Positions 10,294 to 20,633 of a stretch of DNA of 30,000 nt are shown one piece after another. This DNA is from Nemertoderma westbladi (taxonomy: Eukaryota; Xenacoelomorpha; Nemertodermatida; Nemertodermatidae), in contig JAUCBJ010002554.1 of the NCBI GenBank assembly GCA_032718475.1, forward strand, positions 1 to 30,000, in the 5' to 3' direction. Position numbers and translations under genes: made by a program. Below the pieces are notes generated by a model. That model searched no databases. It was not told the DNA's origin and saw only the letters and a program-made list of their open reading frames with translations. How positions within the stretch are numbered: the first letter of the stretch is position 1; every line of letters begins with the position of its first letter.

Positions 10294-10322
10294 GTGAGTG
10301 CAAATGAGGAATTCCAAACTGT

Positions 10323-10415
10323 TAATTATTATTATTCAATGGGAGTATCTTTTTAGATGATAATTATTATTATTCAATGGGAGTATCTTTTTAGATGATA
10401 ATTATTATTATTCAT
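10323..10415. repeat. 38-bp tandem repeat, about 2.4 copies
   Basis: Units at 10323-10360 and 10361-10398 are identical and a partial third follows. Each carries a polypyrimidine run and TTTTTAG, i.e. a splice-acceptor-like end, directly downstream of the donor at 10294. Confidence 0.9.
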
Positions 10416-11650
10416 TCCCTATAAATTTTTGAATACTTTTTTTACAAATAAGGGGATTACAGGCATCAATACTACGAATACTACTGCTGTAAAGTACACC
10501 TGCTATTCGTATCTTCAGTCAGTAAACCTTTTTCGTTGGATTTCTGGTATTTACATCTACAGCTGCATTCACACACCACTCCTCCACACTGCGGTAGGTA
10601 TGGCTACCGGTTCTACATGGAAGCCATGTGTCTATGAATCTATTGCAAGGTGTCTTCTCCGGTAGAGGTTTACAAACAGGAAAAGGGTGCTGAAAAGGTA
10701 GTTGTGGAATAAATTTATAAAACTATTAGCAAAAGTCCGTACACGGGTATAAAGTATGTGTGTTTAAAGGAGCATAATTTATATACCGCCGGGATAAAAT
10801 AAGAAGAATCTTATATTCGGCAACTAGAGTATGTTGCCGGATGCATTGGTCCTATAATTTGGTAATAATGGAAATATTTAGGAATATATTTAATTTTAAT
10901 TATAATTTTGTTGTTTAAGTCATGTAAAATCAGTTATGTAGTTTCGTGAACATAAGGTTACCTAATTGAAACTCAAAAAATTTAAAAATTAAATCAGAAC
11001 AAAAGGATTACTTTTACAATAATATATTTCTTATTTACCAGTGAAAAAAAATCAGACTTACGGTCGAAATAAATATCATATATACTCTTATATAAGTATG
11101 AGTATGACGCCGCTGCGCTTGGCGACTTTTATTTTCCAACTTTATATCGCAGTGCGTCATTATTTCTCAGTTTGTCCCTATATCATACGTTTACGATGTA
11201 AGTACATTATGTCACCGTGTCTATACACCAATTAACCTATATATATATATACACTTAAATATACACTTATATCTATCTATACATCTAAATACACCATTCC
11301 CCAAATACATAATGAAGTTTATAGTTAATATTTATTAACTTCTTGCGAAATTATATCGTCCGTACGTAGCCCACTTTATTTAACACTTCACTATTTAAAA
11401 CATCAATGTCAAAATTCATTATGTCCAGTACATGCCATACCAATAATATAAACTCGAACATTTCGAACACTAACTTCCATAAATAATACACAATACGTAC
11501 ACGATATTGAGATTCAGTCGTCTAGTATGAAAAAACAATTATAATGGCAGAACAATTTGAATTACAATTACAAAACTAAATGTCATTTAAACACATAAAC
11601 TAATAACATTGTCCAACAATGCCATTACCAATAGATTCAATAATTCTGTT
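10416..11650. other. Mostly non-coding; possible downstream exon and gene A 3' UTR
   Basis: Bases 10461-10640 may contain the next exon of the gene at 9950 (low confidence). From there to 11330 I see only AT-rich DNA with a TA/CTATA-rich microsatellite at about 11236-11280. Minus-strand AATAAA motifs at 11336-11331 and 11380-11375 are candidate poly(A) signals for gene A, which stops at 11653. Confidence 0.4.
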
Positions 11651-11652
11651 AA

Positions 11653-14600
11653 CTAATTACTATCTGGTCTGAGTTGAGATTCACATCGAGTTAGTAAACA
11701 ATACACAAGTAAACAAGTTTCTACAATTACAATAGCTGAAAGTATTTTACACCTGTAGGCCTTAAATGTTGTCCACCAACCGCCTTTGTACTGAACCAGT
11801 TCTGAATCTTTGACTTTCAGATGCGCAGAACATAAACTTTGTCCGCAGTCTGACTCACTTACAGCTTCATATCTAAAGAATAACAAATATATTTAACTTC
11901 ACTAACGTAACCTATATACATTATATATGTAGGCCTATATACGATGGAACTCATTGATCTTCATTATATAGACTATCGGTACATTAGTTTGTTTATTTTA
12001 GTAGATGTTTCAGACAATGGCTGACCTTAATGTTTAGTCTTACCAGCCAGCTGCCATATTTTAGAACAAGACATTGTAATATTGTGAATTCCCTTTTATG
12101 TAGGCCGACAATTTTCCAACTCAAATTACGTCAGTTAGTCAGCTAATGCATTACAGTAATACTGGAGAAAATGTACTTTAAGATATTATTATAGTGCTAA
12201 TGTTCAATAAAAATTACACAAAGGATAAAATATGAAATACAAACCTTCCCTCATGGTGCTTTCCAACTTCTCTAATGATTAAAGCGTGGAGATTATCATC
12301 AACAACTATTGTGATATTCTTAGACGGATATAATTGTTTTCCGTTATGGAACCAAGAAACTTTCGGTTTCGGTTCACCAGACACCTCACATTCAAACTGA
12401 ACAAGATCTCCTTCTCTGCACACGGAATTCTTTATGGATTCAACGAATGTCGGTGGAGTTTCTTCTATACTCACAACTAATTGGGCAGAAGAAATAGTTC
12501 TTCCAACACCATTGTCAGCGATAGCTTCGTATCTAGATAATACATCATTGCAATTGGTTGTGTTAATGAGGTTCCGTCACTCCGTAATTGTTATAGAGAT
12601 AACACTTTATACCTTATATGCATCGCATATCCAACATTGAAGGTAGGACAATTCCGACTCGGACAATTCCGACTAATGAAAATTTCATTCGATCTCTGAA
12701 TCGGTCGGAATTGTCCGGGTCGGAATTGTCCGTGTCGGAATTGTCCGTCGGAATTGTCTGGGTCGGAATTGTCCAGGTCGGAATTGTCGTGGTCGGAATT
12801 GTCTGGGTTGGAATTGTCCGGGTCGGAATTGTCGTGGTCGGAATTGTCGTGGTTGGAATTGTCCAGGTCGGAATTGTCGTGGTCGGAATTGTCCGGTCGG
12901 AATTGTCCAGGTCGGAATTGTCCGGGTCGGAATTGTCTGGGTTGGAATTGTCCGGGTCGGAATTGTCCGTACACTCCAACATTGTGTGATGATACATGAT
13001 GGTATTGCTGAATATAAAAATAAATCTTTTAATAACACCTACAAATTATATAACAAACTCATTTAGGAACATTCAATGGACAGACTATACCGACAGACTA
13101 TACCGACAGACTATACCGACAGACTATACCCACAGACTATCACCGAATCATAATCCTAAAAAGTAAAAGTATAGTTTTCTATTTCTATATTTTCTATTTT
13201 CTATATAATTACACATAAAGTCTTACGATTTATATCGAGTGCGGTCCCCCAAGAAATTTACTCCTCAGGGAAAACTGTTACTCATTTAGCTAATATTTTA
13301 GGATGCTAGGCAACGATGCGCCCTGGTTAGTCCCCCCTTTACAGCATTCAGGGATCGAACCCATGACCTCTAGAGAGATGTGAATTCGAGGCAACGAATT
13401 TAACTACTACGGAAGGATTCGGATCTGAGTAGAAACTTCAAACAATTGATGTTCTTGGCATTACGTGGTTGGTTGGGTACTAATAGAGTAGAGTTACGTG
13501 ATTGGTTGGGTACTAACAGAGTAGAGTTACGTGATTGGTTGGGTACTAACAGAGTAGAGTTACGTGATTGGTTAGGTACTAACAGAGTATAATACTGTTC
13601 AAAATGTACTGTTATTATAATTGTATTTTTAATTTTAAATTTAAATTGATCGCTGTTACCCAAGTTTTCGAGGTTTCTTAAATTAACCATCATCGTTGAC
13701 AGCGCAATATAGAACAAAGCCGCAATTCTTGTTCAGATGAACAATACCATGTTTATCATAATATATGAATGTATTTAAATAGTTGTTAACATGTTGATAA
13801 TGTTGCTCAACACTCACCTTCCCTCATGATGTTTCTCAACTGTTCTAATAATCAATGCATGCAACTCTTCATCAACAACTATTGTGATATTCTTAGACGG
13901 ATATAATTGTTTTCCGTTATGGAACCAAGAAACTTCTGGTTTCGGTTCGCCAAACACCTCACATTCAAACTGAACCAGATCTCCTTCTCTGCACACGGAA
14001 TCGGTGATGGATTCGATAAAACTCGGTTCAGCTTCTTCGATATTGAGAACTAATTGCGCAGTTGACGATGTTTTCTCAATACCATTGTCAGCCACAGCTT
14101 CATATCTGTAAATATTTACATTATTTTCAGTTCGTTTGACTTTTTGTACCATGGAATGTTAGTGAATAGTGGCTGTTGAGTGAAAAGTACACGGTAACCT
14201 GTATTTGGATATAGATGGGACATTATCATAGACACTATGTATGACATGTTAGTGTTATACATTGGATTCGGGTTTGTTTTCTTCATGATTTTCGCAGATA
14301 GAGGGGGAAACTGGACGCAATAAAATCTATCCAGGGGAAATTAGACGCAAATAACAGCTGATTACTCTCAAAAATAAAACTTTAACCTGTTCTATTGTGT
14401 TTAGTTTATTGTTTTGGTTAAAATAACGTGCCACTGTAACCTGTTCCTTTCCCTAAATTGAGAATTTAACATTGAGGCGGGATATTAATTCGCCAAGGCA
14501 GGATTTGCGTCCAGTTTCCCCCCCCCCCCCCCCCCCCCACCCCCTTGTCTCGATTTTCGGGGAATTAATAGTTGGCATCAGAGCACCATACGCTGCAACA

Positions 14601-15920
14601 GCAATGTATCATAAAGTCAGAAGAGGGTCATTTCACGTTGGCGCTCATTGGGGACTTCATAACTTTTATTGAAATAATATATTACTTTATATACTCAAAT
14701 CGACTGCTTATTGCTCGCGGGAGTGAAATATTATTTGTAACACTATGTCAGCTTATCAGCGCAGCGTTCTGTTTCTATTTTCATAACGTAGCAATGTACT
14801 TTGCAGCGTTGCGGCCTTTAGGATGGAATGCTACAAAGTAATCACTAACTTAGTAACTTCTGAACTTGTCCTCAGTATTCTCCATTGCCGATAGCCATTG
14901 CAGGCTACGTGTAAGATTATTTACTGTACAGTTGTATCAGTAACTGCAACTTATTGCATAAAAAGGATACGACTTTCATCAATATTCCCAAATATTACAA
15001 TATTAAAGGTAATAATTGCGCGTTTCGAACGTCGATAAGTAGACATAATGTAACAAAATTACATACACCATTGTGTAAAAAGAGCACCAAATATTCAGCG
15101 TTTCTGACCCTTATATATTTATGTAAACCTCCTTCCCAGCACTCGCTCGGTACATAAATACCCTCGAGGTCAGAACGCTGATAAGTGCTACTTTTCATAC
15201 AATGATGTAAAATGGTTGTATATATTTATGTTATATTTTATAAAAATAATTTATATTTATATATGGAGAGACATACATTTTAGTTAAATGAGTTGAAATA
15301 AATAAATAAAAAATTTAAAAATAAATGGTTAAAATACTCCTTAAATTTTCTAGAACCAAATTGCTATATATGCCACATCGCTGTACTCACAGGCCAATGT
15401 CGTCTTCAGTAGCATTCCGTATCATAAGCGCATGGTAACCATCTTCAGCAACAATTGTTATATTATTCGTTTCTTTTATTTTCTTTCCTTTATGATACCA
15501 AGAAACCCTTGATTTTTCGCCCTCTTGAACATCTGTTACTTGGCACTCGAACTGAACTAAATCCCCAACCATAAATGTTGTGTCTCGTATTTCGTCACCG
15601 AATCTAGGTGGTTCTACATTGTCTGGTAGATCGACGTTTAATCGAGCTGATGAAGTAACTTCCCCATCATCATTCTTAGCTACTATCTTGTAGACACCTT
15701 CATCGCTTCTCTCTACACCTTTGATAATCAGTGCAAATTGTTCTATATCTTGGACATAGATGATCTTCCTGGATGGTACGAGTTTTTTATCGTTATGATA
15801 CCAGGATACACTAACATCTGGGGAGTCAATGTCGCATTCGAACTGGACTATATCGTTTAGACGACCTGTACGATCTTCTGGGAAATGGGTGATTTCCGGT
15901 CCTACTTTCTGAATTGACAT
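11653..15920 (-). CDS. Gene A: intracellular-type four-Ig protein with C-terminal hydrophobic anchor
   Basis: Four coding exons on the minus strand: 15920-15391, 14105-13818, 12532-12245 and 11872-11653. All have GT..AG junctions and all three introns are phase 2. The predicted protein is 441 residues. Four I-set-like Ig domains begin near residues 8 and 105 and about every 96 residues after that. The B-strand Cys (C29, C126 and equivalents) and C-strand Trp (W40, W141) are present. The F-strand Cys is replaced (YKI, YEA). There is no signal peptide. The last exon encodes a hydrophobic stretch at about 412-429 with one Glu, followed by a 12-residue polar tail, suggesting a tail anchor. The start ATG is favoured because no acceptor AG lies just upstream and paralog B starts at the same point. 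The domains resemble titin/MLCK-type cytoplasmic Ig modules. I cannot assign an ortholog; a role in cytoskeletal or membrane scaffolding is inference. Confidence 0.8.
12630..12984. mobile_element. Foldback-like element made of 15-bp repeats, with 10-bp direct repeats
   Basis: Direct repeats TCCAACATTG (12630-12639 and 12975-12984) flank the block. Just inside, each end has 6 unique bases and then GGACAATTCCGAC or its complement. The left arm has two 15-bp units (12646-12675). The right arm has about 19 units of GGTCGGAATTGTCCG type in opposite orientation (about 12702-12968). The spacer contains a short palindrome (AATGAAA-A-TTTCATT, about 12676-12690). The structure fits a foldback or MULE-like non-autonomous transposon, and it lies in intron 2 of gene A. 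The ORFs read from the array are repeat artefacts. Confidence 0.55.
13081..13144. repeat. 13-bp tandem repeat
   Basis: About 4.6 units of CAGACTATACCGA start at 13081, 13094, 13107, 13120 and 13133 (partial), in gene A intron 2. Confidence 0.95.
13245..13425 (-). mobile_element. tRNA-derived SINE (minus strand)
   Basis: On the minus strand a perfect RNA polymerase III B box (GGTTCGATCC within 13351-13362) sits about 50 bases after a weak A-box-like TAGTAGTTAAA (about 13411-13401). Together they form a tRNA-like head that starts near 13420. A non-tRNA body follows to about 13245. The weak A box and lost cloverleaf argue against a functional tRNA. It lies in gene A intron 2, in the sense direction of the gene. 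Confidence 0.5.
13463..13589. repeat. 33-bp tandem repeat, nearly four copies
   Basis: Units contain ACGTGATTGGTTGGGTACTA followed by AC/TAGAGTAGAGTT. Because 33 is a multiple of three, the minus-strand frame repeats an 11-residue peptide (NSTLLVPNQSR), but there is no support for real coding. It lies in gene A intron 2. Confidence 0.95.
14287..14559. mobile_element. MITE with 18-bp perfect inverted repeats and 8-bp direct repeats (copy 1)
   Basis: GATTTTCG occurs at 14287-14294 and 14552-14559. Inside, GGGGGAAACTGGACGCAA (14303-14320) is perfectly inverted at 14505-14522. The outer ends match loosely (AGATAGAGGGGG against AGACAAGGGGG). A 21-C run (14518-14538) occupies the right terminus. 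A second copy lies in opposite orientation at 20634-20861, sharing the internal blocks AACAGCTGATTACTC, AACCAAAACAATAAAC and CAGGTTACAGTGG. The 8-bp duplication fits hAT- or P-like families. There is no transposase ORF. It lies in gene A intron 1. Confidence 0.7.
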
Positions 15921-16976
15921 ATTTCCAGGAAAATATAATAAAGTTTTTAAGTATATCAGTTGATACAGTTAATTAGTTGACATCTATAGTGAGCATCAAC
16001 TACACCCACGTGAGAATATTATATAATAAGATCTATTAAACAGACTTTTTGTCCAGAAGCAGCAACTAAATAAAACAATAACTTCGCAGTCACATAAAAT
16101 TGTTTTGCACCATAGTATTTATGTTTAACAACATTACATTAGATTTAATATTGTACATTATATAGTTGGACATTTTTGCAGTAGTATATTGCATAACAGT
16201 AGGTAGGTCTACACTAGGTGCTCGTACATAGATATTATGACAGCCTTTCGTACTGGGACTATTTAGATCGTCTATTAACACACACCTGTGTCAACTGGGG
16301 GTGGTTTCACTGTTGAGGGATTATTGCACTGCTTTGGCTATCTCTCTATATTTACACAAATTTACTATGGTAATATTCCAAGATTCATCACTTTATTGTT
16401 AATTAATAGCGTTTCGAAACGTTGGGTAATATGGTTGGGATTGCTTGAAAAATTTTGGCACATTCTAGCGATTACTTGAGCTAATTATTAATAGCTAGCT
16501 AGTTATGTGTTGTTCCCTCCCTTGTTGTTGACCTTGAAAAGTCTAACCCGGCTGCACAGCACCAACTAACTGTACCAAATGGTGAACGGTGAACCGGTGA
16601 ACCAAATGCAGTACAATAGTGCTCAACTTTGGTGTTCGTCTTTATCCTTTATCCCGGGGATTACGCACAAAGCCTGGTAAGATAATTTACAGTGCGGTCC
16701 AGCTCTCTACTCTTCTTCTCTGTCAGAGTATTCGGTATCGCGATAATCTGTAATATTTATTATCATACATAAATGTTTACCTGTAATTTTATATGAGTTT
16801 GATTCCGCTATAGGATTTGTTTTATAGTTTATGTTGTTATTAATGAGTTATGTTGTATCCATGCAATTTAACAAGATATTTAACTTACTTTTTCGAGTAA
16901 AAAAAGCGGTGTTTTCCGCTTACTTTTTTTTGCCGATTAATAGTCCTATAGTAAAGGAAAAATATAGTGGAAGAAC
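15921..16976. other. Intergenic between gene A and the 19-bp array; nothing recognised
   Basis: This is the 5' flank of gene A. I see no TATA box or other promoter element I would defend. The last 40 bases before the gene A start resemble the same position of gene B (AACTTT..TATAT...CTGGAA/TTGGAA), suggesting a shared 5' UTR from the duplication. At about 16577-16603 there is a small GGTGAACGGTGAACC repeat. Confidence 0.4.
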
Positions 16977-17026
16977 GAATTAGTATATGTACAGGTTATA
17001 AGACAGAAATAAGCGCTATAAAACAC
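16977..17026. repeat. Short dispersed repeat copy (empty-site relative of 7599-7941)
   Basis: It shares GGTTATAAGAcAGAAATAAG and the following CGCTATAAAACAC with 7909-7941 (one mismatch over 33 nt). Its left flank is shared with 7599-7617. It lacks the 277-bp insert present there. Confidence 0.6.
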
Positions 17027-17140
17027 TTAATAAAGATCAATTAAAAAAATAAAAAATCTTCATATAAAATTCCAATAAAAGTCGACCGAAAAGTGAAATC
17101 CTGGTATTCTTCACATGGGCGTCTAATCTTATCTAAAATT

Positions 17141-17611
17141 ATGTGTGAGCATATTAATTATGTGTGAGCATATTAATTATGTGTGAGCATATTAATTATG
17201 TGTGAGCATATTAATTATGTGTGAGCATATTAATTATGTGTGAGCATATTAATTATGTGTGAGCATATTAATTATGTGTGAGCATATTAATTATGTGTGA
17301 GCATATTAATTATGTGTGAGCATATTAGTTATGTGTGAGCATATTAATTATGTGTGCACATATTAATTATGTGTGAGCATATTAATTATGTGTGAGCATA
17401 TTAATTATGTGTGAGCATATTAATTATGTGTGAGCATATTAATTATGTGTGCACATATTAATTATGTGTGCACATATTAATTATGTGTGAGCATATTAAT
17501 TATGTGTGAGCATATTAATTATGTGTGAGCATATTAATTATGTGTGAGCATATTAATTATGTGTGAGCATATTAATTATGTGTGCACATATTAGTTATGT
17601 GTGCACATATT
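17141..17611. repeat. 19-bp minisatellite, about 25 units without indels
   Basis: The unit is ATGTGTGAGCATATTAATT. Spacing is exactly 19 from 17141 to the last unit at 17597. Five units carry the variant GTGCACATA (units 12, 17, 18, 24, 25), and two junctions read TTAGTT instead of TTAATT. The high identity indicates recent homogenisation. Confidence 0.95.
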
Positions 17612-17860
17612 TATCGTCCAAATTCCATTTGTGTTCACTTCCCTGTTTTCAATTTCAATGTACACTCTAAAATAAGTGTGAACACATATAAATTAAGAGC
17701 ACAAGCACATAAATATGTGTACACACATAAATTAAGAACAGGAATACTTAAAATATGATCATGAACTCTTAAAATAAGAACAATAATTCTTAAAATAAGA
17801 ATATGGACTCTAAATACTCACAGCCGAGTGTAAACATCTGACAATACAGGAAACAGGACA
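17612..17860. repeat. Degenerate repeats flanking the 19-bp array
   Basis: Words such as ACACATATAAATTAAGAGCAC, ACACACATAAATTAAGAACA and CTTAAAATAAGAACA recur. Read on the minus strand they resemble the adjacent 19-bp unit, so they may be old, inverted units. No gene is seen. Confidence 0.4.
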
Positions 17861-17884
17861 GGGGGGGGGGGGGGGGGGGGGGGG
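17861..17884. repeat. Poly(G) tract of 24
   Basis: An uninterrupted G run, the longest of several G/C homopolymers in the window. Confidence 0.95.
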
Positions 17885-18637
17885 CATTTACATCAAACAC
17901 TGAATAGACTTTAACCAACTTGGTAAGGCTTTTGTGATTTATCAATGGTGGTAACATAAAGTTGATGATATTCCCAACTCAAATTCAGAGGGCACAACTT
18001 TATCGTAGGTTTCTGAATGGAGTACTGTTGCCTTGGTTACCGAAGATCCACGTTATTTCGATACAACTTGTTCGACGAACCTATATAATGGTAGTTGTAA
18101 ACTGAAAGTTGGTAGTTGGTAATACGATTTTATATGTGTAGAACGTTCCACATCATTACGTTATATGCAAACAAGTAATGCAGAAGTCTCAGTCAGAAAC
18201 TAAGTAACCAGGAAATCAGAGGTGTAAACTGGAAATCCTATTTGTGACATATTTTTTTACAAATCTGCTTCTACGGTATAGTAAAGAGATACTCGATGAA
18301 GGAGGAACGGGGGGGGGGGGGTGGACTTATTAATTAATTAATTAATAATACCGTTATTACCGTTGCAGTTATTCATTGTTGTAAGTGAGTGATACGTTTC
18401 GACCGACGCGAACCGCAACCCGTATGTCTATTTACCCCAGACGATTGCAACATTTTGGTGTGCTGTCGATTATTTTTAGTCCCAGATATGTTTCTCTTCG
18501 GCAATGTTACTAGACGAATCGGGTTGAAAAAATATGAGGCATTAAAAGTGTCAGAAATGCGATTAAATACGATAGTTTCAGGTTAAACCAACTAGACCTC
18601 TAGCTTTGATAAACCGCAAATAATCATACATCGATAG
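17885..18637. other. Intergenic; poly(G) and TTAA microsatellite only
   Basis: It holds a 13-G run at 18309-18321 and a short TTAA microsatellite at about 18328-18346. The 65-codon frame at 18389-18586 has no domain or paralog and I leave it unannotated. Confidence 0.5.
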
Positions 18638-19670
18638 GCATAATAGGTCTCAGGTCTTTATATCCCAGGGGTCTTTATATCCCAAGGGTCTTTATATCCC
18701 ACCCTAAAAAAATGGGTCTTTATATCCCAAGGGTCTTTATATCCCAGGGGTCGTTATATCCCACTTCTAAACTAAAATCGGGTCTTTATATCCCAGGGGT
18801 CTTTATATCCCAAGGGTCTTTATATCCCAGGGGGCTTTATATCCCACCAGTTATTCTGGGAGAATAAATTCTTTGGTGGGAAATTCAAACTTTTGGCTTG
18901 TACTGCTGTACAGTACTACTTACAGTACGGTGGAGGAGAGGGTGGACTAGGTGTTGGTGGAGGAGAGGGTGGACTAGGTGTTGGTGCCGGTGTGGGTGGA
19001 CTAGGTGTTGGTGGAGGAGAGGGTGGACTAGGTGTTGGTGGAGGAGAGGGTGGACAAGGTGTTCGTGGAGGAGAAGGTGGACTAGGTGTTGGTGGAGGAG
19101 AGGGTGGACTAGGTGTTGGTGGCGGTGTGGGTGGACTAGGTGTTGGTGGAGGAGAGGGTGGACTAGGTGTTGGTGGAGGAGAGGGTGGACTAGGTGTTGG
19201 TGGCGGTGTGGGTGGACTAGGTGTTGGTGGAGGAGAGGGTGGACTAGGTGTTGGTGGCGGTGGTCTAGGTGATAATGGAGGAGGCGGTGGATTAGGTGTT
19301 GGTGACAGGGTTTACCTTCAATTGTAAATATTTTAATAATTAATTTTTATCCTTAATTATTATACTAGTTATTGTTATATTTCCTCAGAAGTATATTTAT
19401 TGAAAAGTTGCGGGACCATTACAAAAAGGACCTACTGGATATAAAGCCCCCTGGGATATAAAGCCCCTTGGGATATAAAGCCCCTTGGGATATAAAGACC
19501 CCTGGGATATAAAGACTCGCTTTTAGTGTAGAAATGGGATATAAAGACCCCTGGGATATAAAGACCCTTGGGATATAAAGACCCATTTTTAAGGCTTTTT
19601 TTAAGATGGGATATAAAGACCCCTGGGATATAAAGACCCCTGGGATATAAAGACACCCAATCGCATAATA
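18638..19670. mobile_element. Foldback-like element: inverted arrays of 17-bp repeats around a 27-bp minisatellite
   Basis: GCATAATA at 18638-18645 and 19663-19670 flanks the block. The left arm (18646-18848) has 17-bp units containing GTCTTTATATCCCA in three sub-blocks. The right arm (19436-19662) has the inverse units, GGGATATAAAGAC, also in three sub-blocks. The spacers between sub-blocks also match in inverse: CTTCTAAACTAAAATCGGG against CGCTTTTAGTGTAGAAATG, and CCCACCCTAAAAAAATGGG against a longer T-rich counterpart. So the whole arm was inverted, not just the unit. The distance from the direct repeat to the first GTCTTTATATCCC is 8 bases on both sides. This fits a foldback/MULE-like or hAT-like non-autonomous transposon. 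It lies between gene A and gene B. Confidence 0.6.
18931..19300. repeat. 27-bp Gly-codon-rich minisatellite in the core of the foldback-like element
   Basis: About 13 units contain GGTGGACTAGGTGTTGGTGG, with two main unit types (GGAGGAGAG or CGGTGTG). Because 27 is a multiple of three, one frame stays open (18893-19327, GGGEGGLGV repeats). There is no supported start or homologous context, so it is annotated as a repeat. Confidence 0.9.
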
Positions 19671-20633
19671 TAATACCGGTATAATCCACAGCTTGCAGCG
19701 CATAGCGGCGTGGCAAATAGAATTCAGGTGACAAACAATAGCATTTTATGTACTCGTTTGTATTAATTTTGGGTCTAATTGTATTTTTTCTACATCAATT
19801 GGACATCTACTGAGTACCAGACCCCCATCTTAGTAATGCCGTACAGCTATTTAATAAAGTTATAGAATCTTGAGTTCTTTCGAAGGTTTAACAAATTAAA
19901 GGTTGCTTTATGTATTTTTAAGCCAATAAATAAAAAATAATTAATATATACTATATACATTCTGATAAATTACATATCAAATATTTACATAGATGAATTT
20001 ACCTACTAAAATGTTTACAATATCATCATTAAGTAAAAGAGAAATTCTAAAACATCTAAAATCGTCAGTTGTAGTCATTCTAAATTATGATTTTGCTCTT
20101 GAAAATCATAAGAAGATATTTTAGTTAGTAAAATAAAAGTCTTTATTATATTGTAAATATTTCCTATCTAGTATTTATTGAGTTAATATTAAAAACTTAT
20201 TTATATATACTCTATATATACACTTATTTTCTGTTTTTGCTACAACAACTTGAAAACAACTAACTTTTCTTTGTCTTTTAAATAACTAACAATTACTTAT
20301 ATTATAACTTATATTACTTATATATGCATCAATACATTTACTATAAATATAAATAAGCGGTACCGGTACCTAAATAGTTTTGTCGCTAGATGGGGGGGTT
20401 GTAGAATCAGCCTCAGTGAATAACAGAGGGCGCATAATTTTTAGTACAAATTTTAAAATTTAATTTAAAATTTACAACTTGGATCACTCAATAGAAAAAT
20501 CAATTCATAAAAAGATAATAACTAGAAGGGTTCTGCTCTGTGTCCGTTTGTCTGTTAGCTAGGAACAGTACGAACATTCAGACAAACAAATCAGAAAAGT
20601 CCTGCTAATATATTTCGTTGGCTGTGTCTCCCT
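19671..20633. other. AT-rich intergenic; nothing recognised
   Basis: Long A/T runs and TATATA stretches, with no coding or RNA signal that I can support. KpnI/AgeI-like GGTACCGGTACC at about 20359-20370 is one of several such words in the window. Confidence 0.5.

Noticed and set aside
12591-13038. DNSDPDNSD / RTIPTRTIPT repeat proteins on both strands
   Set aside because: All frames of the 15-bp array are open. No start context, splice sites or conservation supports coding.
13400-13717. 105-codon minus-strand ORF with LLVPNQSRNS repeats
   Set aside because: It depends on a 33-bp intronic tandem repeat and has no homologous or splicing support.
12533-15390. Introns 1 and 2 of gene A both calculate to 1285 bases
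   Set aside because: Their contents are unrelated (MITE versus minisatellites and SINE), so equal length is coincidence.
18389-18586. 65-codon plus-strand ORF
   Set aside because: No domain, no paralog, no splice or promoter support; its length is expected by chance.
18893-19327. 144-residue glycine-rich protein
   Set aside because: The frame is open only because the 27-bp repeat is stop-free and divisible by three. It sits inside an inverted-repeat element, and a second frame gives an equally long WTRCWWRR-type product.
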